Assembly (NCBI RefSeq): GCF_937889215.1
Contig: NZ_CALBEX010000293.1
Span: 1-5,871, forward strand
Source of the DNA: an uncultured Limnohabitans sp.
GTDB lineage: Bacteria; Pseudomonadota; Gammaproteobacteria; Burkholderiales; Burkholderiaceae_C
Direction: 5' to 3'
DNA length: 5,871 nucleotides
The notes beneath the pieces were generated by a model. That model had not been told where the DNA came from, made no database searches, and saw only the letters and a list, made by a program, of their open reading frames with translations. Position 1 is the stretch's first letter; each line of letters begins with the position of its first letter. Both the position numbers and the translations under genes were made by a program. Shown here in pieces: positions 1-5,871 of the stretch.

Positions 1-165
1 CGCCTTGACGCGAATCCATTCGGGCTTTTTGAGCACCTCGGCCTGCTCGACCTTGACCGGAATGCGCGAGAGCTTGGCCGCAGCTTTTTGTTTGGCCAGG
101 GGGTCGTAGTTTTCAAGGGTTTGGACTTCGCGGACCACTTGGCGCTCGATGGGGGTGTTGCTCAT
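1..165 (-). CDS. lipA: Lipoyl synthase LipA, N-terminal fragment (cut by window edge)
   Basis: Lipoyl synthase is a radical-SAM iron-sulfur enzyme that inserts two sulfur atoms into the octanoyl group carried by lipoyl domains of pyruvate and 2-oxoglutarate dehydrogenases and the glycine cleavage H protein. Only the first 55 codons are here, starting at the ATG at 165 and running off the left edge. The fragment begins [10 protein letters not shown] and ends [10 protein letters not shown]. The KPEW(I/M)(R/K)(V/I)K stretch at about residues 48-54 matches the conserved region just before the first cysteine cluster in LipA proteins. The radical-SAM CxxxCxxC motif and both clusters lie outside the window, so catalytic integrity cannot be judged. 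A purine-rich GAAAGAAG lies about 5 bases before the ATG as a modest ribosome site. The position 70 bases downstream of lipB strongly supports the assignment. Confidence 0.9.
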   Translation of the reverse strand, partial: MSNTPIERQVVREVQTLENYDPLAKQKAAAKLSRIPVKVEQAEVLKKPEWIRVKA

Positions 166-235
166 GGGCTTCTTTCAGTCTGCAAGGTGGCGCTGTGGCC
201 TGTCGGTGTGAATGGGTTGGGGGCTTGTCGTGGCT

Positions 236-898
236 TCAAAGGCGCGCGGCCAGTTCGGCGGCCAGCACGCGGGCGGCCTCTTCCCAAGTGGTCTGAACCC
301 CGATTGTAAAAAGGTCCACGGTTTTTAACCCGACATAACCACAGGGGTTGATACGCTCAAAGGGTTGAAGGTCCATGGCCACGTTCAGGGCTGCGCCGTG
401 GTAAGTGCAATGGCGGCTGACCTTGATGCCCAAAGCGCTGATCTTGCCCAGGCCCCTGAACGGGTCGCTGGCCGAGGCCGGGCCGACCAGGGCCGCGTGG
501 CTGAAGGGGTCGTCCAGGCGCACATAAATGCCCGGTGCGCCTGCCACGCGGTGGCCCGTGACGCCAAAGTGGGCCAAGGTGCGGATGACAGACTCTTCCA
601 GCTTGAAGACGTATTCCTTGACGTAGTACCCGGCGCGCTGCAGATTGACCAAGGGGTAAGCCATGACTTGGCCGGGACCATGAAAAGTGACTTGTCCGCC
701 CCGGTTGGTCTGGACCACCGGAATGTTGCCGGGCGTCAAGAGGTGCGAGGCCTGGCCCGCCAGCCCTTGGGTGAACACAGGCAGGTGTTCGCACAGCCAA
801 AGTTCATTGGGCGTGTCCGGGGTGCGGGTGGCCGTGAAGGCCTGCATGGCTTCATAGGTTGGCAAGTAGTCCACCTGCCCAAGAAGCCGGATGTCCAT
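236..898 (-). CDS. lipB: Octanoyl-[acyl carrier protein]:protein N-octanoyltransferase LipB
   Basis: LipB moves octanoate from acyl carrier protein to the target lysine of lipoyl domains, the first step of de novo lipoate synthesis in the cytoplasm. From the ATG at 898 the protein has 220 residues. It shows the LipB signature [12 protein letters not shown] at 66-77. The expected catalytic pair is Lys152 (in [10 protein letters not shown]) and Cys186 (in RINPCGYVG), equivalent by alignment to Lys135 and Cys169 of E. coli LipB. The HGAALNV stretch at 167-173 is also typical. Compared with E. coli there is an extra loop of roughly 20 residues at about 127-150 ([11 protein letters not shown]...DPFRGL), between GIYV and GKI. 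A TTG at 904 could add two residues and would overlap the ybeD stop; ATG is preferred because it is the stronger initiator. The ybeD stop and this ATG are separated by only two bases, so translational coupling is likely. No good Shine-Dalgarno is visible. Confidence 0.97.
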   Translation of the reverse strand: MDIRLLGQVDYLPTYEAMQAFTATRTPDTPNELWLCEHLPVFTQGLAGQASHLLTPGNIPVVQTNRGGQVTFHGPGQVMAYPLVNLQRAGYYVKEYVFKLEESVIRTLAHFGVTGHRVAGAPGIYVRLDDPFSHAALVGPASASDPFRGLGKISALGIKVSRHCTYHGAALNVAMDLQPFERINPCGYVGLKTVDLFTIGVQTTWEEAARVLAAELAARL

Positions 899-900
899 GC

Positions 901-1200
901 TCAAAGCACGATTTTGACCATCGGGTGTGAGGTCAGGGTGAGGTACAGATCGTCGAGCTGTTCGCGGCTGGTGGCCGTGATGCTGAGCGTCACGCCCAGG
1001 TAGTTGCCGCCCTTGCTGGGGCGCAACTCGATGGTGGTGGGGTCAAAGCCGGGGTCGAACTGCTGGGCCACTTGGCACATGGCGTCGGCAAAGCCATCGA
1101 CCATGGCGCCCATGACCTTGATTGGGAAAATCGAGGGGTACTCGATCAAGGTGTTTTTGCGGGGGTCGACGTCGTCGGGTGGAGTGATAGAGGCGCTCAT
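901..1200 (-). CDS. ybeD: DUF493 / YbeD family protein
   Basis: This is a 99-residue protein of the DUF493 (YbeD) family, small cytoplasmic proteins with a ferredoxin-like, ACT-like fold and no settled biochemical role. In E. coli ybeD also lies just upstream of lipB. Recognition rests on three blocks: [13 protein letters not shown] at about 19-31, [19 protein letters not shown] at 62-80, and the hydrophobic end VKIVL, all closely matching E. coli YbeD (FPTPFTYKVMG, SKGNYHSVSITINAT, VRMVL). The first roughly 16 residues are polar and probably disordered. The ATG at 1200 is the only sensible start; a weak CGGA lies about 9 bases upstream. The gene follows the CopD-like gene by 25 bases and ends two bases before the lipB ATG. 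A regulatory link to lipoate metabolism is suggested only by this conserved neighbourhood. Confidence 0.95.
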   Translation of the reverse strand: MSASITPPDDVDPRKNTLIEYPSIFPIKVMGAMVDGFADAMCQVAQQFDPGFDPTTIELRPSKGGNYLGVTLSITATSREQLDDLYLTLTSHPMVKIVL

Positions 1201-1225
1201 GAAATGATCCGGTTAGCGCGCAAGC

Positions 1226-1672
1226 TTAACGCCAGACGACCACGGCCAACACCGCCAACCACCCCAATACAAAATTGGTGACCACCAAGGGGTGAATTTG
1301 TCCCAAGGCCTTGGCCGCGACGGGCCAGTCAGAGGCTTGCACCGCGGCCTTGAGTCGGCGAAATGGCGAAAACCAGATGTGCGCAAAGATCAAGCACATC
1401 AACAAACCCAAGCCCGACATGGCGTGCCAGCCTTTGGGGGCCAGCTTCAGATCGGTCATGGACATCATCCAGAAACCGCTGGCCAAAATCAAGGCAATCG
1501 AAAGCCAGACCATGACGAAAAAACGGCTCAAGACGGCCGACATCAAAGCCAAGCGTTCAGGCGGTGACATCTGGGCAATGACCACGGGGCGCAGCGCCAA
1601 AATCACCAAAGACATGCCACCCATCCAAACGATGGCGGCAACCAGGTGGAAAAACTTGATCCATTCGTGCAT
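1226..1672 (-). CDS. CopD-family four-helix integral membrane protein
   Basis: This 148-residue inner-membrane protein has four predicted helices, at about 7-27, 50-71, 84-103 and 129-147. The first helix, with FHLVAAIVWMGGM (8-20), carries the His plus Trp-x-Gly pattern of the CopD/DUF2269-like superfamily. Histidines at 9, 83, 98 (AHIWF) and 127 (IHPLVVTNFVLGW) lie in or at the ends of helices and could bind a metal or haem; that is inference. Length and topology also resemble HemJ protoporphyrinogen oxidase, but the C-terminal NEVPT-like block expected of HemJ is missing, so a generic CopD-like label is safer. No function is claimed. The ATG at 1672 gives a start directly at helix 1 with no signal peptide; its ribosome site is weak. 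It is the first gene of the leftward series, 25 bases before ybeD, and faces away from the atp operon across a 190-base gap. Confidence 0.85.
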   Translation of the reverse strand: MHEWIKFFHLVAAIVWMGGMSLVILALRPVVIAQMSPPERLALMSAVLSRFFVMVWLSIALILASGFWMMSMTDLKLAPKGWHAMSGLGLLMCLIFAHIWFSPFRRLKAAVQASDWPVAAKALGQIHPLVVTNFVLGWLAVLAVVVWR

Positions 1673-1736
1673 GAAAAACCATTTATTTCGCGTGGATAAA
1701 AGAAGTTCTCAGCCAACGCATGGTCTCATTGTGGCC

Positions 1737-1769
1737 GCAAGGACCGAGCAAGGAGATTGCAAGGTCAAA
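1737..1769. repeat. Triple 11-base direct repeat, GCAAGG(A/A/T) N4
   Basis: GCAAGGA begins at 1737 and 1748 and GCAAGGT at 1759, so three copies of a 6-7 base word are spaced exactly 11 bases apart, about one DNA helical turn. The spacers (CCGA, GATT, CAAA) differ, so this is not a simple duplication. The array ends about 38 bases upstream of the atp TATAAT box, where an activator or repressor could act. Seven-base half-sites with four-base spacers are the arrangement bound by OmpR/PhoB-type winged-helix response regulators. The protein that would bind here is not identifiable from this sequence. Confidence 0.6.
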
Positions 1770-1784
1770 ATTGATGAACACACC

Positions 1785-1813
1785 TGGAGCACACATGGGT
1801 TTCTGGTTATAAT
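1785..1813 (+). promoter_or_regulatory. Predicted sigma-70 promoter of the atp operon
   Basis: A perfect TATAAT lies at 1808-1813. Seventeen bases upstream is TGGAGC at 1785-1790, a poor -35 that matches TTGACA at three of six positions. A TG lies one base out of register for an extended -10. Transcription would start near 1820, giving a leader of roughly 43 bases before atpI. The weak -35 beside a consensus -10 fits a promoter helped by an upstream-bound activator, and the triple repeat sits in a suitable place. Start position and strength are inferred. Confidence 0.55.
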
Positions 1814-1840
1814 TTCGTGCTTTGCACTTATCTCCCAATG

Positions 1841-1862
1841 TGTAACCTGATTGTAATTTGAG
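1841..1862 (+). repeat. Imperfect 11-base tandem repeat in the atpI leader
   Basis: TGTAACCTGAT (1841-1851) is followed directly by TGTAATTTGAG (1852-1862), identical at 8 of 11 positions and ending at the base before the atpI ATG. It fills the place where a Shine-Dalgarno would be expected and none is seen. It could be an operator within the transcribed leader, or chance in an AT-rich spacer. Confidence 0.35.
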
Positions 1863-2372
1863 ATGGTCAAAATTGCATCATCGCAAAACAGTTCGCTCGC
1901 CAAAGAAGATGCATTCGAAGTTTTGGATGATGAATTCAAGGCTTTGACGGCCGAAGAGGCGGCGGCTTGGCGGTTAAGCCATCCGCAAACCTCACCATGG
2001 CATGTCTTATTTTTGCAAATCGGTGTTGGTGCTTTGATGGTGCTGCTAACGGGATTGTTGACGCAAGAATTTCACTTGGCCGCATCGGTGGCTTGGGGCT
2101 GTGTATCGGCGGTGATCCCTGCTGTGGTTTTTATCCGAGCTTTGAGCAGACAGATGCGACAAATTCAGCCTAAGGCTGTCTTAATGGGTTTGTTTTTTTG
2201 GGAGTTGGTCAAGATCATTTTGACCGTGGCGTTGCTCTTGGTAGCGCCAAAAGTGATTTCGAATTTGAGCTGGCTTGCCCTGGTGGCTGGCTTTGTGGTG
2301 ACGATCAAGGTGTATTGGCTGGCCATGGCGTTGGGCTACATGCAGCGGAAATCGAAGCCGACTATTTTTTGA
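1863..2372 (+). CDS. atpI: ATP synthase subunit I (AtpI)
   Basis: AtpI is a small inner-membrane protein encoded first in many atp operons. It is not part of the finished enzyme and is thought to assist assembly of the c-ring and possibly Mg2+ handling. The 169-residue product has a charged cytoplasmic tail (1-44) and four helices at about 46-66, 71-93, 105-128 and 136-158. Helix 3 carries the FFWELVKI segment (111-118), whose Glu114 and Lys117 match the conserved E..K of the AtpI family. Placement 15 bases before atpB confirms the call. The start is less certain: ATG at 1863 is the first in frame but has no clear Shine-Dalgarno, and no better start lies before helix 1. Leucine codons are mostly TTG (15 of 25, plus 3 TTA), unlike atpA. 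Low expression relative to the structural subunits is expected. Confidence 0.93.
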   Translation: MVKIASSQNSSLAKEDAFEVLDDEFKALTAEEAAAWRLSHPQTSPWHVLFLQIGVGALMVLLTGLLTQEFHLAASVAWGCVSAVIPAVVFIRALSRQMRQIQPKAVLMGLFFWELVKIILTVALLLVAPKVISNLSWLALVAGFVVTIKVYWLAMALGYMQRKSKPTIF

Positions 2373-2384
2373 ACTGATTGGTGA

Positions 2385-3571
<1,187 letters not shown>

Positions 3572-3581
3572 TTCACGCACC

Positions 3582-3600
3582 TCTTCCACTAGAAGAAGGA
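3582..3600 (+). promoter_or_regulatory. Small hairpin and Shine-Dalgarno before atpF
   Basis: TCTTC (3582-3586) can pair with GAAGA (3592-3596) around a five-base loop, just before and touching the AAGGA Shine-Dalgarno (3596-3600), which is seven bases from the GTG start. The ribosome site decides the GTG start at 3608. The five-pair stem is weak, so any effect on translation is speculative. Confidence 0.4.
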
Positions 3601-3607
3601 CCGAACC

Positions 3608-4078
3608 GTGAACATTAACGCTACTCTGTTCATTCAGATGATCGTTTTTGCGATTTTGGTGTGGTTCACGATGAAATTCGTGTGGCCCCCGATCACAAAA
3701 GCGCTTGACGAACGGGCACAGAAAATCGCTGACGGCCTCGCTGCCGCAGACAAAGCCAAAGCCGAACTCAGCAACGCCAATTCGCGTGTGGAGTCCGAAT
3801 TGGCCAAGTCGCGTAACGAGTCCGCATCGCGCTTGGCCGATGCCGAGCGCCGTGCCAATGGCATTGTTGAAGAAGCCAAGGCACGAGCCACCGAAGAAGC
3901 CAACAAGATCATCGTTGCTGCAAAAGCCGAGGCCGAACAGCAAGCAGTCAAAGTGCGCGAAAGTCTGCGAGAGCAGGTTGCAGCTTTGGCGGTCAAAGGT
4001 GCCGAGCAGATTCTCCGCAAGGAAGTCAACGCCGGTGTCCACGCTGATCTGCTGAGCCGCCTCAAGACCGAGCTGTAA
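3608..4078 (+). CDS. atpF: F1Fo ATP synthase subunit b (AtpF), GTG start
   Basis: Subunit b is the peripheral stalk that holds F1 against rotation; two copies dimerise. The 156-residue protein (E. coli also 156) has one N-terminal membrane helix at about 5-25, the FVWPPI hinge at 24-29, then a long charged, alanine-rich helix from about 33 to 140 that forms the right-handed coiled coil. The ending ILRKEV...[11 protein letters not shown] matches the delta-binding C-terminus of the family. Translation starts at GTG (3608), supported by AAGGA seven bases upstream and by the family-typical N-terminus [10 protein letters not shown]. The less efficient start codon may help keep b at two copies against the many c subunits made from the gene before it; this is inference. 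Confidence 0.98.
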   Translation: MNINATLFIQMIVFAILVWFTMKFVWPPITKALDERAQKIADGLAAADKAKAELSNANSRVESELAKSRNESASRLADAERRANGIVEEAKARATEEANKIIVAAKAEAEQQAVKVRESLREQVAALAVKGAEQILRKEVNAGVHADLLSRLKTEL

Positions 4079-4100
4079 AAAGCTATAGCCAGAGAAGACC

Positions 4101-4631
4101 ATGGCAGAACTTGCTACCATCGCCCGCCCTTATGCCGAAGCGCTGTTCAAGGCGCAGGCATCCGATCTTGCTGGCGCGGCCACTTGGCTGGATGAACTGG
4201 CTGCCGTTGCCGACAATGCGCAACTGCAACAGTTTGTGAACAGCCCCAAAGTGACCGACGAGCAGGCTTTCGATCTCGTCTCTGGAGTTGTGCGTACAGC
4301 ACTGCCCGAGGCTGGTAAGAACTTCCTGCAGCTGGTGATCGAAAACCGTCGCCTCAGTGCGCTGTCTGTGGTTGCACAGCAGTACCGGGCCCTCATGAAT
4401 GCGCAAAGTGGCACCGCTGACGCGGTGGTATTTAGCGCATTCCCCATCGACGCTTCGGTTTTGGCCGATCTGTCGACCACGCTCGAAAAACGCTTTGCGC
4501 GCAAGCTCAATGTGAGCGTCGAGCTTGATGCCGCCCTGATCGGTGGCATTCGTGTGGTGGTGGGCGACGAGGTGCTCGACACCTCTGTCAAGGCCCGACT
4601 GGAACAAATGAAATCGGCCCTCACCGCTTAA
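4101..4631 (+). CDS. atpH: F1Fo ATP synthase subunit delta (AtpH)
   Basis: Delta (OSCP homologue) caps the top of F1 and joins it to the b stalk. The 176-residue length is normal. The N-terminal domain opens with [10 protein letters not shown] (7-16), the family's conserved start. The central [11 protein letters not shown] lies at 75-85. The C-terminal signature [16 protein letters not shown] (148-163) followed by KARLEQM matches the PROSITE-type delta pattern. The ATG at 4101 is preceded by a modest GAGAAG about 6 bases upstream and lies 22 bases after atpF. The TAA stop sits in the loop of a small hairpin. Codon use is more GC-rich than in atpI and atpB. Confidence 0.97.
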   Translation: MAELATIARPYAEALFKAQASDLAGAATWLDELAAVADNAQLQQFVNSPKVTDEQAFDLVSGVVRTALPEAGKNFLQLVIENRRLSALSVVAQQYRALMNAQSGTADAVVFSAFPIDASVLADLSTTLEKRFARKLNVSVELDAALIGGIRVVVGDEVLDTSVKARLEQMKSALTA

Positions 4632-4636
4632 AGCGG
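4624..4636 (+). other. Five-pair hairpin with the atpH stop codon as its loop
   Basis: CCGCT (4624-4628) and AGCGG (4632-4636) are perfect complements enclosing TAA, the atpH stop. No T tract follows, so it is not a rho-independent terminator. It could slow or shape termination, or protect the processed messenger, but may be chance. Confidence 0.4.
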
Positions 4637-4663
4637 ATTGAGACCCGACATATTTAAAGAAAG

Positions 4664-4668
4664 AAGGA
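4664..4668 (+). promoter_or_regulatory. Strong Shine-Dalgarno of atpA
   Basis: AAGGA lies seven bases before the atpA ATG within the purine-rich run AAAGAAAGAAGGAAAGAG. It fixes the start and fits the need for three alpha subunits per enzyme. Confidence 0.7.
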
Positions 4669-4675
4669 AAGAGTC

Positions 4676-5871
4676 ATGCAACTCAATCCCGCAGAAATTT
4701 CTGAACTGATCAAGAGCCGCATTGAAGGGCTGTCCGCCAGCGCCGATATCCGCAACCAGGGCACCGTGGTGTCTGTGACCGACGGTATCGTTCGCGTTCA
4801 TGGTTTGTCCGATGTGATGCAGGGCGAAATGCTTGAATTCCCATCCACAGCCGATGGCATTGCCACGTTTGGTCTGGCCCTGAACCTCGAGCGTGACTCG
4901 GTCGGTGCTGTGATCTTGGGCGAGTACGAGCACATCTCCGAAGGCGACACAGTCAAGTGCACTGGCCGCATTCTGGAAGTGCCCGTCGGCCCCGAACTGA
5001 TTGGCCGTGTGGTAAACGCTCTGGGTCAGCCGATTGACGGCAAAGGCCCGATCAACGCCAAGATGACCGACGTGATCGAAAAGGTTGCCCCTGGCGTGAT
5101 CGCACGTAAATCGGTGGACCAGCCGATGCAAACCGGCCTGAAGTCGATCGACTCCATGGTGCCCGTGGGCCGTGGCCAGCGCGAACTGATCATTGGTGAC
5201 CGTCAGACTGGCAAAACTGCTGTCGCGATCGACGCCATCATCAACCAAAAAGGTCAGAACATGACCTGCGTTTACGTCGCGATTGGCCAAAAAGCCTCCT
5301 CGATCAAAAACGTGGTGCGCGCTCTGGAGCAAGCGGGTGCGATGGAATACACCATCGTCGTGGCCGCTTCTGCCTCTGAATCTGCAGCGATGCAGTACGT
5401 GTCGGCCTACTCCGGCTGCACGATGGGTGAATACTTCCGCGACCGCGGCGAAGACGCTTTGATCGTGTATGACGATCTGTCCAAGCAAGCCGTGGCCTAC
5501 CGTCAAGTCTCCTTGTTGCTGCGCCGCCCACCAGGCCGCGAAGCCTACCCTGGCGACGTGTTCTATCTCCACAGCCGTCTGCTCGAGCGCGCAGCCCGCG
5601 TGAATGCCGACTACGTCGAAGCCTTCACCAAGGGTGAAGTCAAAGGCAAAACAGGTTCCTTGACGGCACTGCCCATCATCGAAACCCAAGCCGGTGACGT
5701 GTCTGCTTTCGTGCCCACGAACGTGATTTCGATCACGGACGGCCAGATCTTCTTGGAAACCAGCTTGTTCAACGCCGGCATTCGCCCTGCGATCAACGCC
5801 GGTATCTCGGTGTCTCGCGTCGGCAGCTCGGCCCAGACCAAGGTCATCAAAGGCCAGTCCGGCGGTATCCG
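4676..5871 (+). CDS. atpA: F1Fo ATP synthase subunit alpha (AtpA), C-terminus beyond window
   Basis: Alpha alternates with beta in the F1 hexamer and binds nucleotide at non-catalytic sites. The window holds 398 codons plus two bases with no stop; full length is about 513-520 residues, so roughly the last fifth is missing. Visible parts are the beta-barrel domain (about 25-95), the Walker A loop GDRQTGKT at 174-181, the QKAS segment at 205-208, Walker B ending in YDD at 265-267, and the [20 protein letters not shown] block (281-300). The ATPase alpha/beta signature [10 protein letters not shown] is at 371-380, followed by Arg381, equivalent to E. coli Arg376, which reaches into the beta catalytic site. 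Numbering is shifted by five from E. coli because of a short extra segment near 58-66 (TADGIATFG). Codons favour CTG for leucine (14 of 27), suggesting high expression. The start ATG has a strong ribosome site. Confidence 0.98.
   Translation, partial: MQLNPAEISELIKSRIEGLSASADIRNQGTVVSVTDGIVRVHGLSDVMQGEMLEFPSTADGIATFGLALNLERDSVGAVILGEYEHISEGDTVKCTGRILEVPVGPELIGRVVNALGQPIDGKGPINAKMTDVIEKVAPGVIARKSVDQPMQTGLKSIDSMVPVGRGQRELIIGDRQTGKTAVAIDAIINQKGQNMTCVYVAIGQKASSIKNVVRALEQAGAMEYTIVVAASASESAAMQYVSAYSGCTMGEYFRDRGEDALIVYDDLSKQAVAYRQVSLLLRRPPGREAYPGDVFYLHSRLLERAARVNADYVEAFTKGEVKGKTGSLTALPIIETQAGDVSAFVPTNVISITDGQIFLETSLFNAGIRPAINAGISVSRVGSSAQTKVIKGQSGGI

Larger units (their letters stand above)
1673..1862. 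promoter_or_regulatory. Divergent intergenic region between the CopD-like gene and atpI
   Basis: This 190-base gap separates two outward-facing transcription units and must hold promoters for at least the atp side. It contains a TATAAT box, three 11-base-spaced copies of GCAAGG, and an imperfect 11-base tandem repeat next to the atpI start, each listed separately. No convincing minus-strand promoter was found. The best minus-strand -10 candidate is TATAAC (complement of 1806-1811), which overlaps the atp box but has no recognisable -35. No rho-independent terminator is present, as expected for divergent genes. Confidence 0.8.

Noticed and set aside
365..1003. 212-codon plus-strand open frame opposite lipB and ybeD
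   Set aside because: Both minus-strand genes carry clear family motifs; the plus-strand product shows none.
1673..1740. Minus-strand promoter for the CopD-like gene close to its start (TTGGCT and TTTTAT/TATCCA words)
   Set aside because: Spacing between the candidate boxes is about 12 bases or less, and no pair gives a 16-18 base spacer with acceptable matches.
1311..1850. 179-codon plus-strand open frame opposite the CopD-like gene and running into the atp promoter region
   Set aside because: Its product is basic and low in hydrophobic pattern, it overlaps the promoter, and the minus-strand frame has four clean membrane helices.
4628..5689. 353-codon open frame on the minus strand opposite atpA
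   Set aside because: It lies wholly antisense to the highly conserved atpA, has no ribosome site, its product (rich in His, Gly and Val) resembles no family I know, and long antisense frames are a usual effect of strong codon bias.

Overview
The window looks like an ordinary chromosomal stretch from a betaproteobacterium, most likely Burkholderiales and possibly Comamonadaceae-like. This rests on gene order (ybeD-lipB-lipA next to the atp operon) and on protein sequence: a GTG-started AtpF with a typical betaproteobacterial N-terminus, an AtpA with the slightly longer N-terminal domain of that class, and a LipB carrying a large extra loop. The genus is inference; no 16S or other marker gene is present.

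Left half, minus strand (1-1672): four genes read leftward in a compact series. They are a four-helix CopD-like membrane protein, the small DUF493/YbeD protein, lipB (octanoyltransferase), and the first 55 codons of lipA (lipoyl synthase), which runs off the left edge. LipB transfers octanoyl groups from acyl carrier protein to lipoyl domains and LipA inserts the two sulfurs, so the last two genes are the complete de novo lipoate pathway. Gaps of 25, 2 and 70 bases suggest one transcription unit, with lipB probably translationally coupled to ybeD.

Centre (1673-1862): a 190-base divergent intergenic region. It holds a consensus TATAAT box pointing into the atp operon. Upstream of it is a triple direct repeat, GCAAGG(A/A/T), whose copies lie exactly 11 bases apart. 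A weaker 11-base tandem repeat sits just before the atpI start. The triple repeat is the least explained element in the window and has the geometry of a tandem response-regulator site.

Right half, plus strand (1863-5871): the first six genes of a classical F1Fo ATP synthase operon, atpI-atpB-atpE-atpF-atpH-atpA, with atpA cut by the right edge after 398 codons. The order is I-a-c-b-delta-alpha; gamma, beta and epsilon would be expected beyond the edge. Key residues are present (a-subunit Arg220, c-subunit Asp60, alpha Walker A and Arg381), so a normal proton-driven enzyme is predicted. Short gaps carry translation signals that probably set subunit stoichiometry, most clearly a U-rich leader plus strong Shine-Dalgarno before atpE, the high-copy c subunit.

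I see no mobile element, CRISPR array, RNA gene or clearly new system. The long antisense open frames opposite atpA, atpE/F and lipB are judged to be codon-bias shadows.
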